This document shows, piece after piece, positions 8,724-16,717 of a stretch of 29,504 bases of DNA; the stretch's first letter is position 1, and the number at the start of each line of letters is the position of its first letter. Source of the DNA: an uncultured bacterium (GTDB lineage Bacteria; Bacillota_I; Bacilli_A; RF39; UBA660); assembly GCA_959020415.1 (NCBI GenBank), contig CAUERX010000019.1, forward strand, positions 1-29,504, written 5' to 3'. Position numbers and translations under genes: made by a program. Below the pieces are notes generated by a model. It was not told the DNA's origin. It worked only from the letters and a program-made list of their open reading frames with translations, and did no database searches.

Positions 8724-8908
8724 GTTAATTCAAACTTTATAGAGAGCTAGAAAATGGTGGAACCTAGTAAGTTGATTAACCAAAAGCTCCTTTTTAGTGG
8801 AATGTAAACATTTCCGGTGAGTAGCCGTTATCAAAATTAAGAATAATTAGGATGGTACCACGGCTTTTCGTTCCTAGATAGCCTGGTATCTTTTTCTTTT
8901 TCTTTTTC
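8711..8908 (+). promoter_or_regulatory. Alanine T-box leader (tRNA-Ala sensing antiterminator)
   Basis: Stem I: GTTAAT (8724-8729) pairs with ATTAAC (8775-8780), AACTT (8733-8737) with AAGTT (8769-8773), and the distal CTAG pair encloses the conserved GGTGGAA loop after AGAGAG. The lower stem uses 8715-8719 with 8791-8795. Placed as in glyQS-type leaders, the specifier is GCT (8786-8788), an alanine codon. Stem III lies at about 8799-8815. The T-box core AGGATGGTACCACGG is at 8849-8863. Its UGGU matches an ACCA tRNA end, fitting discriminator A of tRNA-Ala. Antiterminator: TAGGA (8848-8852) with TCCTA (8872-8876). The operon ends in alaS, consistent with the GCT specifier. Confidence 0.9.
8854..8908 (+). 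terminator. Conditional terminator of the alanine T-box
   Basis: GGTACCA, a bulged C and GGCT (8854-8865) pair with AGCCTGGTATC (8880-8890), followed by T5CT5CT5C. The 5' arm overlaps the T-box core, so the terminator and the antiterminator exclude each other. Uncharged tRNA-Ala would stabilise the antiterminator and allow transcription. Confidence 0.85.
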
Positions 8909-8919
8909 AAGGAGGAATT

Positions 8920-9369
8920 ATGGTAAGATTTAAAACAAGATGTGCTGTTTTCTTGATACTCACCAAAGAGGAAAAAGGTGAAAAATATGTTCTTCTTCAG
9001 CACCGCTATAACACAGGAATCGAAGATGATAAGTGGGGCGTCAGTGTAGGAGGCCATTTAGAAAAAGGTGAAACTATTAAGTCATGTTTAATTCGTGAAA
9101 CTTTAGAAGAAATAAACATTACTTTAGACCCTAATGAGTTAACCCTAGTAAATATAGTTCATGCTAATTTTAATGGTAGTGAATATATAATGCCAGTTTT
9201 TCATAGTAGTAATTGGCAGGGCAATCCTAAAATAATGGAGCCAGATAAATGTGATGATTTAAAATGGTTTAATATACATAATCTTCCAGAAAACATGTCA
9301 GCTAATCGCCGTCAAATGATTGAAGATTATCTAAATAATCAAAATTACCGTGAAATCGGTTTTGAATAA
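8920..9369 (+). CDS. Nudix hydrolase family protein
   Basis: This 149-aa protein has a Nudix box: G, five residues, E (in GHLEKGE), seven residues, then RETLEEINI. It matches GX5EX7REUXEEXGU except that the final Gly is Asn. Nudix enzymes hydrolyse nucleoside diphosphates linked to another group. The substrate here is unknown. The RKY-type N-terminus (FKTRCAVFLIL) is consistent with an MTH1-like fold. The ribosome site AAGGAGG lies 7 nt before the ATG. It is the first gene of the alanine T-box operon, an unusual partner for alaS. Confidence 0.85.
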   Translation: MVRFKTRCAVFLILTKEEKGEKYVLLQHRYNTGIEDDKWGVSVGGHLEKGETIKSCLIRETLEEINITLDPNELTLVNIVHANFNGSEYIMPVFHSSNWQGNPKIMEPDKCDDLKWFNIHNLPENMSANRRQMIEDYLNNQNYREIGFE

Positions 9370-9378
9370 GGAGGAGTT

Positions 9379-9906
9379 ATGGAAAAATTATATGTCCTCG
9401 CTGGTAAAGCGCGAAGTGGAAAAGACACAACAGCTAAAATACTTGACGAAATATATACAAGTAAAGGTAAAAAAGTAATTAAACTTTCTTATGGTTATTA
9501 TCCAAAATATTATGGTAGTTTAATTTGTGAGTGGGATGGAAAAGAAGAAACAAAACCGCGAACTGAACTGCAAAACATTGCTCTTGAATCACGAAAAATA
9601 AATCCAGGTTTCATTGTTAGACGAATGGAAGAGGATATCAATATTCTTAAAAAATATGCCGATATAATTATAATTACCGATTCAAGAATGCCAGAAGAAG
9701 TAAATATGCCAAAGGCAAAGTTCAAAGAAACAATTACCATTAAAGTTGAAAGACCAAATTATGAAAGTCCATTAACAAAAGTGCAAAAAACAAGCCTTAT
9801 TGAAACTGCACTTGACAACTATCATTCCTATGATTACACTATTCAAAATAAAGGTAGTTTGGACGATTTAAAAAATAAAATTAATAATATTATAGAAGAT
9901 AATTAG
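9379..9906 (+). CDS. P-loop nucleoside-monophosphate-kinase-like protein (paralog 1)
   Basis: This 175-aa protein starts MEKLYVLAGKARSGKDTT, giving a P-loop GKARSGKDT at residues 9-17. A second block, WDGKEETKPRTELQNIA, resembles the lid and base-recognition part of phage-type deoxynucleoside monophosphate kinases (DGK...R..LQ.LG). IIIITDSRMPEEV looks like the strand carrying a catalytic Asp-Arg. A dNMP/NMP kinase-like role is an inference. The next gene is a clear paralog. The ribosome site is AAGGAGG. It lies within the T-box operon. Confidence 0.7.
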   Translation: MEKLYVLAGKARSGKDTTAKILDEIYTSKGKKVIKLSYGYYPKYYGSLICEWDGKEETKPRTELQNIALESRKINPGFIVRRMEEDINILKKYADIIIITDSRMPEEVNMPKAKFKETITIKVERPNYESPLTKVQKTSLIETALDNYHSYDYTIQNKGSLDDLKNKINNIIEDN

Positions 9907-9914
9907 GAGGTCCT

Positions 9915-10451
9915 ATGGAAAAATTATTTGTTTTTGCCGGTAAAGCTAAAGTTGGAAAAGACACTACTGCCAATGTCACTGAAGAATATTACCAAAAGAA
10001 AAATAAAATAGTTATTAGATACTCTTGTACCGTATATTTAAAGAAATATATCCAAGAAATTTATAATTGGGATGGAAAAGAAGAAACAAAACCCCGTGAT
10101 ATTCTGCAATCATTAGGTAAAAAAATCAAAGAAACATATCCTAATTTCTTTATAGATAGAATGGAAGAAGATATTAAGTTCTTGTCTAATCATTGTGATA
10201 TTATGATTATTACTGGAATTAGACTAGTTCCTGAATTAAACTTTTTAAAAAATCAGCCCAATAGTGTTTTGATTAAAATTGAAAAACCAAATTTGGATAA
10301 TAAGTTAACAGAACAAGAAAAAAAGGATGTCACTGAAACAGATGTCGATAAATTTAATGGTTATGATTTCATTATCAAAAACGATAGTGATATTCCTAAT
10401 TTAAAAAATAAAATAATTAAGCTAATAGAAGAGGTGGACCATGAATATTAA
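9915..10451 (+). CDS. P-loop nucleoside-monophosphate-kinase-like protein (paralog 2)
   Basis: This 178-aa protein is paralogous to the preceding one over its whole length: both begin MEKL(Y/F)V.AGKA, share the block WDGKEETKPR, and have RMEEDI near residue 90. The P-loop is GKAKVGKDT. Its ribosome site AGGAGG overlaps the stop of paralog 1. Its 3' end overlaps alaS by 11 nt, so translation of alaS may be coupled to it. The kinase substrate is unknown. The tandem pair could have diverged in substrate or form a heterodimer (inference). Confidence 0.7.
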   Translation: MEKLFVFAGKAKVGKDTTANVTEEYYQKKNKIVIRYSCTVYLKKYIQEIYNWDGKEETKPRDILQSLGKKIKETYPNFFIDRMEEDIKFLSNHCDIMIITGIRLVPELNFLKNQPNSVLIKIEKPNLDNKLTEQEKKDVTETDVDKFNGYDFIIKNDSDIPNLKNKIIKLIEEVDHEY

Positions 10452-12198
10452 AGATACATATATTAATTTTTTTGAAACTAAAGGACATAAACATATTCCA
10501 AGTGCCCCAATCATTCCGGAAAACGATCCCACTAGTTTATTTACAACCGCTGGGATGCAGCCATTAGTACCTTACCTAATGGGTGAAACTCATCCTGAAG
10601 GAACAAGACTAGTCGATGTTCAAAAATGTTTTAGAACTAATGATTTAGATGAAATAGGTGATACTACTCACCATACATTTTTTGAAATGCTAGGAAATTG
10701 GAGTTTAGGTGATTACTTTAAAAAAGAGTCAATTAGCTGGAGCCTTGAATTCTTAACTGAAGTTTTAAATATTCCAAAAGATAAACTAGCTGTTACTGTT
10801 TTTGAAGGCGAGGGAAATATTCCAAGAGATGAAGAATCCGCTGGTATTTGGAAAAGTCTAGGCATCAGTGAAGACCGTATAAGCTATCTAGGCAAAGATG
10901 ATAACTTCTGGACTGTTGGTGGTAGTGGACCATGCGGACCAGATAGTGAAATTTTTTATTGGCGTAGTGATGAGCCTGTTCCAGTTAAACATGACCCTGA
11001 AGATGAAAGATGGGTTGAAATTTGGAACAACGTTTTCATGCAATACTATTTAGATGATGAAGGAAATGTAACTGAATTAAAACAAAAGAACGTTGATACA
11101 GGTATGGGAGTTGAAAGAATAACTTCTGTACTAGAAGGTGAAAACGATAATTATAAAACCTCAGTTTGGAAACCAGTAATTACTAAAATAGAAGAAATTA
11201 CTGGTAAATCATATGATGATGTAAACTATACTAAAGCAATGCGTATCATTGCTGATCATATTAGAGCTATCGTTATGATTAGTGGAGATGATTCTGGCTG
11301 TAAGCCATCAAATACTGATCAAGGATACATTTTAAGAAGATTAATCAGAAGAGCTATTAGATATGCTAAAAAGTTAGACATCGATATTAACAGTAATTGG
11401 GATCAATCAATTGCTCAAATGATTATTGAAGATTATGCTAAATACTATCCCGAACTTGAAAAAAATAAAGATATAATTTTAAATGTCATGCAAACTGAAA
11501 AAACAAAATTTAATCGTACTTTAGAAAAAGGGTTAAGAGAATTTGAAAAAATAACTAATAACTTAAATGATAATACTATTAATAAAGATTTAGCCTTCAA
11601 ATTATATGATACCTATGGCTTTCCAATTGAATTAACCGAAGAGTTAGCCAAAGAACAAAATTTAGCAGTAGATATAAATGGCTTTAACGAAAAGTTCAAA
11701 GAGCATCAAGAAAAATCAAGAGCTGGATCTACTCAAAAATTCAAAGGTGGACTTTCAGGTAATGGTATTATCGAAACTAAATACCATACAGCAACGCACT
11801 TATTAAATGCCGCTTTGAAAGAAGTAGTTAATAAAGATGTTCATCAAAAAGGTAGTAATATTACCCCTGAACGTATGCGCTTTGATTTCTCTTGTGATCA
11901 TAAATTAACCGATGAAGAAAAACAAAATGTTGAAGCTTTAGTTAATAAATGGATTGAAGAGGCAATTCCTGTAACTCATACACAGATGACTAAAGAAGAA
12001 GCCTTAAATTCAGGCGCTGAATGTATGTTTATTGAAAAATATCCAGACGAAGTAACTGTTTATTCAATTGGAAATATTTCTAAAGAATTATGCGGTGGTC
12101 CTCACGTTCAAAACACTAGTGAACTAGGACACTTCAAAATTAAAAAAGAAGAAGCCAGTAGCGCTGGCGTTCGAAGAATAAAAGCCATTTTAGAATAG
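10441..12198 (+). CDS. alaS: Alanine-tRNA ligase, compact form lacking the beta-barrel and C-Ala domains
   Basis: AlaRS charges tRNA-Ala and edits mischarged Ser or Gly. The class-II catalytic core is complete: FTTAGMQPLVPYLMG, RTNDLDEIGDTTHHTFFEMLGNW split over the tRNA-recognition region, WNNVFMQY and DTGMGVERI. The editing site has HTATH at 449-453 and CGGPH at 551-555 (usually CGGTH). At 585 aa it is about 290 shorter than typical AlaRS. The barrel between the catalytic and editing parts is missing, and the protein ends right after AGVRRIKAILE, so C-Ala is missing too. The repeated copy at 19768 ends at the same stop codon, so the short form is not a product of the island insertion. It ends the T-box operon. 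Confidence 0.93.
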   Translation: MNIKDTYINFFETKGHKHIPSAPIIPENDPTSLFTTAGMQPLVPYLMGETHPEGTRLVDVQKCFRTNDLDEIGDTTHHTFFEMLGNWSLGDYFKKESISWSLEFLTEVLNIPKDKLAVTVFEGEGNIPRDEESAGIWKSLGISEDRISYLGKDDNFWTVGGSGPCGPDSEIFYWRSDEPVPVKHDPEDERWVEIWNNVFMQYYLDDEGNVTELKQKNVDTGMGVERITSVLEGENDNYKTSVWKPVITKIEEITGKSYDDVNYTKAMRIIADHIRAIVMISGDDSGCKPSNTDQGYILRRLIRRAIRYAKKLDIDINSNWDQSIAQMIIEDYAKYYPELEKNKDIILNVMQTEKTKFNRTLEKGLREFEKITNNLNDNTINKDLAFKLYDTYGFPIELTEELAKEQNLAVDINGFNEKFKEHQEKSRAGSTQKFKGGLSGNGIIETKYHTATHLLNAALKEVVNKDVHQKGSNITPERMRFDFSCDHKLTDEEKQNVEALVNKWIEEAIPVTHTQMTKEEALNSGAECMFIEKYPDEVTVYSIGNISKELCGGPHVQNTSELGHFKIKKEEASSAGVRRIKAILE

Positions 12199-12217
12199 TG
12201 AATAATACTATTCTTTT
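12141..12217 (+). repeat. Direct repeat, left copy: 3' end of alaS plus terminator
   Basis: This 77-bp stretch recurs at 19768-19844 with only four differences, all silent in the alaS frame. The last 45 bp (12173-12217) are identical to 19800-19844. It marks the left border of the 7.6-kb accessory block and may be an attachment or recombination site. Confidence 0.9.
12192..12217 (+). terminator. Intrinsic terminator of alaS (left copy)
   Basis: AGAATAGT (12192-12199), 7-nt loop, ACTATTCT (12207-12214) and then T. The stem includes the alaS stop codon. It is identical to the terminator at 19819. Confidence 0.75.
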
Positions 12218-12266
12218 ATTTTCTTTATATAACTAAGCGTGTTATAATTAGAAAAGGTGATGTGTA

Positions 12267-12863
12267 ATGGGGAAAATTACTAATATAATGCTTATGTTAG
12301 ATTATTTAAATACAGGTAAAAAATACACTACAAAAGAACTTGCAACTAAAATTGGTATTTCAGAAAGAATGGTTAGATATTATAAACAAGAATTAGAAAG
12401 TGCTGGTATATATATCGATACCTTTATGGGCCCAAACGGTGGATATTTTATGTTGAATGCATCTAATAATTATAATCATATAAACAAGTATGACTTAGAA
12501 TTAATGAAAAAGGTGGAAGAAACTCTTGAAATTAACAATTTTGAATATATTGATAAATTTACAACATTATTATTAAAGTTAGAGCATGCATATAAAATCG
12601 AAGAAGAAAAAAGTAAATTTAGCGAAATAATTGATCAAGAAGAACAAAGCATTACATTGAAAACATTAAAAAGATATATAAATAAAAAGGCAAGAATAAA
12701 AATTATTTATGAAGATATAAGTGGCTCAAGAAAGGAAAGGGTTATTCACCCATTACAAATTTTTAAGTTTGATAAAAAAATATTTATAACGGCTTATTGT
12801 GAATTAAGAAACGACATAAGACATTTTGAGCTATCAAGAATTAAAAAAATAATTAAAGGTTAA
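12267..12863 (+). CDS. HTH-WYL domain transcriptional regulator
   Basis: This 198-aa protein has a DeoR-like winged helix at about residues 1-60 (YTTKELATKIGISERMVRYY, then a GPNGGY wing). A WYL domain covers about 140-197, with IKIIYED...R.IHPLQIFKFDKKIFITAYCELR and then FELSRIKKI. WYL domains sense ligands, often nucleotides or nucleic acid. The protein stops right after the WYL core, so the usual WCX extension is missing. The ATG follows AAAAGGTGATG, and TATAAT lies at 12243-12248 with no clear -35 box. As first gene of the island it is the likely local regulator. Confidence 0.8.
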   Translation: MGKITNIMLMLDYLNTGKKYTTKELATKIGISERMVRYYKQELESAGIYIDTFMGPNGGYFMLNASNNYNHINKYDLELMKKVEETLEINNFEYIDKFTTLLLKLEHAYKIEEEKSKFSEIIDQEEQSITLKTLKRYINKKARIKIIYEDISGSRKERVIHPLQIFKFDKKIFITAYCELRNDIRHFELSRIKKIIKG

Positions 12864-12891
12864 AATAAAGACGAAATATTTCCTATTAATA

Positions 12892-12900
12892 TGATATAAT
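12892..12900 (+). promoter_or_regulatory. Extended -10 promoter element for the island operon
   Basis: TG-A-TATAAT (12892-12900) is an extended -10 element with no good -35 box, 22 bp before the HAD gene. It could drive the HAD to PfkB-SIS genes separately from the regulator. Confidence 0.5.
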
Positions 12901-12921
12901 CTACATAGAAGGAGGAAATAT

Positions 12922-13401
12922 ATGTACAATGATTATAATATATTCCTTGATTATGATGGAGTCTTATTAAATTCTGAAGAACTTATTGTTAAGCGCCACC
13001 GAGAAAGTAATCTTTCTTGGAATGACTTTTTTGACAATTTAGATTGGCATAAACTTTATCGTGAAGCCGAAGAAATAAATGGCTCTTTTGAAGTAGTAAG
13101 AGAATTACAAGGAAGGCAAAGCGGCCTTTATATTTTAACAAAAATACATAGACTAATTGAGGCAAATGCTAAAATCGAATTATTAAGAGAGGCAGAAATA
13201 ACAGCTCCAGTTTTCATAGTTCCACCGCATATAAAAAAGTCCGAAATATATTTACCAGACGCTAAATCATTGTTAATTGATGATAGTGAAAAAAATATTA
13301 ACGATTGGCGTGCAAATGGAGGGCATGGTATTTTGTTTAATAGTAATATTGTTGAAAATATTAGTCATCAAGTTAAAAGTTTGCACTTCCTATTAAAATA
13401 G
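12922..13401 (+). CDS. HAD-superfamily hydrolase, small
   Basis: This 159-aa HAD-fold protein has motif I FLDYDGV (nucleophile Asp10, acid Asp12), motif II in YILTK, a motif III Lys in PPHIKKSEIY, and motif IV LLIDDSEKNI. The short cap between motifs I and II resembles 5'-nucleotidase-type HADs (NT5C-like), so nucleotide or sugar-phosphate dephosphorylation is plausible but unproven. The ribosome site is AAGGAGG. It precedes the HAD-PRTase gene by 15 nt. Confidence 0.75.
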   Translation: MYNDYNIFLDYDGVLLNSEELIVKRHRESNLSWNDFFDNLDWHKLYREAEEINGSFEVVRELQGRQSGLYILTKIHRLIEANAKIELLREAEITAPVFIVPPHIKKSEIYLPDAKSLLIDDSEKNINDWRANGGHGILFNSNIVENISHQVKSLHFLLK

Positions 13402-13416
13402 AGGTGATTTATTAGT

Positions 13417-13848
13417 ATGGTTATAACCGATGAAATGAAAGAAAATTATATGCAAGCGCTGAAACAAAAATATAGTGCAGTATGTTTAGACGTTGATGGA
13501 ACATTAACTAAAGATCATTCAAAAAGAATCGATGAAAAAATGATTGAAATAATTGCAGATTTATTGTCTAAAAGAGTTTCCGTTTTATTTATAACTGGTA
13601 GGGGAGAGACAGGATTAAATGATTTAGTTGATGATATAGTGCCAATACTTAAAAATAAATATAGTATCTTAGACAAAGATTTATCGAGAATGTATGCATT
13701 ACTTAATGATGGTGCAAGATTGTTTACAACGACTAGTAAAAGTCAAGGGTTGTTTAATAAAAGAGAATATTTAGCTTCAGAAGAGACTCTTAAATCTTTA
13801 GCTGATTTTAATTTGGAGATTCTAAATATTTTGATAAGACAAGACTAA
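13417..13848 (+). CDS. HAD-phosphoribosyltransferase fusion, N-terminal part (frameshifted)
   Basis: This 143-aa frame holds the first half of a Cof-type HAD phosphatase: motif I CLDVDGT (Asp25, Asp27) and motif II FITGRGE. It lacks motifs III and IV, which are encoded in the next frame at 13905. The frames join if T4 at 13829-13832 had one more T: the reading becomes NIFDKTRLKQYCDITYSYD and then continues to NMRFN without a stop. It is therefore a single gene spanning 13417-15758 of about 780 codons. The ATG follows AGAGGTGATTTATTAGT. Whether the shift is real, programmed or an assembly error is undecided. Confidence 0.75.
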   Translation: MVITDEMKENYMQALKQKYSAVCLDVDGTLTKDHSKRIDEKMIEIIADLLSKRVSVLFITGRGETGLNDLVDDIVPILKNKYSILDKDLSRMYALLNDGARLFTTTSKSQGLFNKREYLASEETLKSLADFNLEILNILIRQD

Positions 13849-13904
13849 AACAATACTGTGATATAACATATTCATACGATACCCAAGATGGTAAAATTGT
13901 TAAT

Positions 13905-15758
13905 ATGCGTTTTAATATAAATACAGATAATGAAAAAGTTAATAATGAAATTTATAGTATTATAAGTTCAATTATTAGTGATTGTAATCCTTCACTAACA
14001 ATAACAAAGGGAATTTATGAAGGAAAAACGAAAATACAAATAGGAACAACAACGAAAGATTATGCAATAGAAACAGCTGAAAAATTAATTGGGGTACCAG
14101 CAAATTCAATGCTAAGAATAGGTGACTGTGGAAATAATAATGGAAATGATTATGCAATGTTAGATTGCCCGCAAGGATTTAGTGTTAAAGAAACCGGTGG
14201 AAAATCAAATTGTTGCTTTCCGATTATGGATGCAAATTTTAATGTTTTAACAGGACTAGAAGCAACTAGCCATCTATTAAAAAGCGCAAAAATATTACCA
14301 ACAATTTGCATGGAAAGTGCTAGCGAAGAATCGTATAAAAAAGGCTATGCTTTAATTGAAAGAGCAATTAACATTGGTAGAAATAAAATATTAACTAAAT
14401 ATAACGATATATTTAATCTTGTGTTTCAAACTTATAATGGAGTAAACGACATATTTGATAAAGAGTCAGGTAGTGTAATAATTCCTATATATGAATGGGA
14501 ATTAATTGACGATACTAACCCACTAAAAAAATTCTTAAAAAACAAGAACAATAACGAATTTTCCTATATCCTAAGAGACAATAATAATATTTTATTGAGA
14601 GGCTCTAAAACCTATTATTATTTTTTGGCTAATAGATTAAATGAATACAACGAGGAAACAGAGCAAGAAAGCGATTTCACTAGCAAAGATAATGTTGTAG
14701 ACTGGCTTATTAATTATAGTTGCTACTTTAAAGATGCGGTTACTGCTATTATAAATTCTAAGAATCTGAATGATATTATGAACAAAAGAATGATACTAGG
14801 AATTTTGGACAATGCGAGAAATGTTTTATTAACGCAAATCAATGCAAAATTAAATATAAATTACGAAAATGATAGTAGTGTTATATTAAATTTGGAAGAA
14901 TTACCTAAAACTGATGATATTAAAATATTGTATGACTGCTTGTTAGACATTCATATGATGATGATTAATGCTTGTCTAAATAAAGATTATAATTACAATG
15001 TAAATGATTTAACGGAAGTTTTATGTAAAACTGGTATTTTATTAGAACAAGAAGCAATAGAGTTTTCACAAAGAGAAACCGAGCCTAAAGATTATTCCAA
15101 AATATTCAGAGCATATAGAGAAATAGATAATTTTGCTGAGAATTTTATAACCGTATCATTAGTTAATGAAAAAAATGATAATCAAGTATATGGAATATGC
15201 GGACTTAGTTATGGCGGAATAGAACTGCCAGTTATTTATAAGGCTGTCAACGATAGTACTGAAGATGTTCTATTATTAAAACTTTCAAAAGAAATAAGCG
15301 GATATAAATCTAAGCATTCAGTTGAAATAAGAAATTTTGATATAGGTGATTATGGTAACGTTGTTAAAGTGGGATTTGACCCCAGCAAAAAATATATAAT
15401 AGCTGATGATAATTTATTAACCGCTAAAACTATGCAACTAGCTATAAATTCATTTTATGATCTTGGTGCTAATGTACAAGGGGCATTAGTAGTTAGATAT
15501 CCAAGTACAAACCGAGTTAACCAAATGTTTTTGGAAAATCATGGAGCTGTAGATTATAATTGTTTTTCCGACTATGTGCAAGGTCTATGTTTTCCAAGTC
15601 CATATAGTTTTAGAGATGAACACGATGGTGATCCATATCTAGATTCATTAGGCATATTTGATATTAATCGCCGAAAAATACTTGAATGCTTATATAAAAA
15701 TCATGATTATAATGAACAAACGGAGGTTTCAAAACTGAGAGGGCGTGTTAAAAAATGA
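13905..15758 (+). CDS. HAD-phosphoribosyltransferase fusion, C-terminal part (frameshifted)
   Basis: This 617-aa frame begins with the missing HAD half: motif III Lys in TTTKDYAIETA and motif IV RIGDCGNNNGNDYAM. A long helical linker without recognisable motifs follows. At the C-terminus is a type-I PRTase-like domain: ICGLSYGGIELP, then the PRPP-binding loop KYIIADDNLLTAKTM (about codon 497 onward). PRTases move ribose-5-phosphate between PRPP and a base. With a phosphatase in the same chain, it could turn over a nucleotide to nucleoside. The ATG at 13905 is internal; the frame is open upstream to about 13830. Its stop overlaps the next ATG (ATGA). Confidence 0.75.
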   Translation: MRFNINTDNEKVNNEIYSIISSIISDCNPSLTITKGIYEGKTKIQIGTTTKDYAIETAEKLIGVPANSMLRIGDCGNNNGNDYAMLDCPQGFSVKETGGKSNCCFPIMDANFNVLTGLEATSHLLKSAKILPTICMESASEESYKKGYALIERAINIGRNKILTKYNDIFNLVFQTYNGVNDIFDKESGSVIIPIYEWELIDDTNPLKKFLKNKNNNEFSYILRDNNNILLRGSKTYYYFLANRLNEYNEETEQESDFTSKDNVVDWLINYSCYFKDAVTAIINSKNLNDIMNKRMILGILDNARNVLLTQINAKLNINYENDSSVILNLEELPKTDDIKILYDCLLDIHMMMINACLNKDYNYNVNDLTEVLCKTGILLEQEAIEFSQRETEPKDYSKIFRAYREIDNFAENFITVSLVNEKNDNQVYGICGLSYGGIELPVIYKAVNDSTEDVLLLKLSKEISGYKSKHSVEIRNFDIGDYGNVVKVGFDPSKKYIIADDNLLTAKTMQLAINSFYDLGANVQGALVVRYPSTNRVNQMFLENHGAVDYNCFSDYVQGLCFPSPYSFRDEHDGDPYLDSLGIFDINRRKILECLYKNHDYNEQTEVSKLRGRVKK

Positions 15759-15940
15759 GTGAATCGAAAAATATAGACTTTGATACTTTGTCAAATGTCA
15801 TACAAAGCATTCATAATGATATCTATATATCCGGTCATAAAAATGCTGATTATGATTCTATGTGTTCATCGTTAGCCTTAGCTTTAATACTAAAAAAATT
15901 AAATAAAAAAGTAAAAGTATTTATCGAAAAAATAGTATAG
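15755..15940 (+). CDS. DHH phosphoesterase, N-terminal part (frameshifted)
   Basis: The first 61 codons of a DHH-family phosphoesterase carry the first metal motif ISGHKNADYDSMCSS (His28, Asp32, Asp34). The frame stops after the A6 run at 15927-15932. One more A restores EKNSIEKVKYFKCNDLL and joins it to the remainder ending at 16716. The ATG overlaps the HAD-PRTase stop (ATGA), so translation is probably coupled. Confidence 0.7.
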   Translation: MSESKNIDFDTLSNVIQSIHNDIYISGHKNADYDSMCSSLALALILKKLNKKVKVFIEKIV

Positions 15941-16164
15941 AAAAAGTTAAATATTTTAAATGTAACGATTTATTAACCAATACTTTTGATTCAAAAGATT
16001 ACACATTTATTATTCTTGATTTAAATAGAATCTCAAGATTACCAGATAGTATAGAAAAATATTATAAAGATGCTAATCTAACTATTAATATTGACCATCA
16101 TAATGGTAATTTAACAAATGCTAATTATATTATTAGTAACCCTTCTAAAAGCTCAACGTGTGAA

Positions 16165-16716
16165 ATGATTTACAATCTGATAGATAAGCTTAATATTGAA
16201 TTAGACAAACAAATATCAGAATTAATATTTACCGGAATCATAAGTGACACTAATTCTTTTATGAATAGTACATCACCAGAGACATTTTTTGTAGCAAGCA
16301 AATTAATGAATACGAAAATTGATGGAGAGTTTTTAATTAATAAATTTTATTATGAAAAAACTGAAACCGAGTTAGAAGTAATCGCGAGTATAATTAATAA
16401 TATCAAATTTGATGAATTTCACTATTCCATATTAAACATGAGGGAGGAACCTTTTAATAAAATTAGTTACGTCGATATTTCAAAAAAGTGTATGCCAACT
16501 ATTTCCAGTAATAAAAGCATAAACGTTTTAATGTTAATAATGGATTATGGCGACAAGAAAAAGGATGAAATTAGAAGTAAAGGCAGTGTAGATGCCAGTG
16601 CATTAGCATCTATACTAACAGGTGGTGGTCACGCAAACGCCGCTGGGTTTTCTAACAAAAAAAGTACATCTGAAATAATTGAAATATCTAAAAATTATTT
16701 AAGAGGAAAATACTAA
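16165..16716 (+). CDS. DHH-DHHA1 phosphoesterase, C-terminal part (frameshifted)
   Basis: From this ATG the frame encodes 183 aa ending in the DHHA1 substrate motif GGGHANAAGF. The same frame is open upstream to about 15928 and contains the namesake motif IDHH at 16090-16101, so 16165 is not the true start. The whole gene is 15755-16716, about 320 codons, the size of NrnA-type nano-RNase or pAp phosphatase. It probably hydrolyses a short oligonucleotide, cyclic dinucleotide or nucleotide phosphate. The neighbours favour a small-molecule substrate (inference). The stop lies 1 nt before the next ATG. Confidence 0.72.
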   Translation: MIYNLIDKLNIELDKQISELIFTGIISDTNSFMNSTSPETFFVASKLMNTKIDGEFLINKFYYEKTETELEVIASIINNIKFDEFHYSILNMREEPFNKISYVDISKKCMPTISSNKSINVLMLIMDYGDKKKDEIRSKGSVDASALASILTGGGHANAAGFSNKKSTSEIIEISKNYLRGKY

Positions 16717-16717
16717 T

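Noticed and set aside
16165..16716. Independent DHHA1-only protein starting at 16165
   Set aside because: The same frame upstream encodes the IDHH motif, so this ATG is internal to a single DHH-DHHA1 gene.
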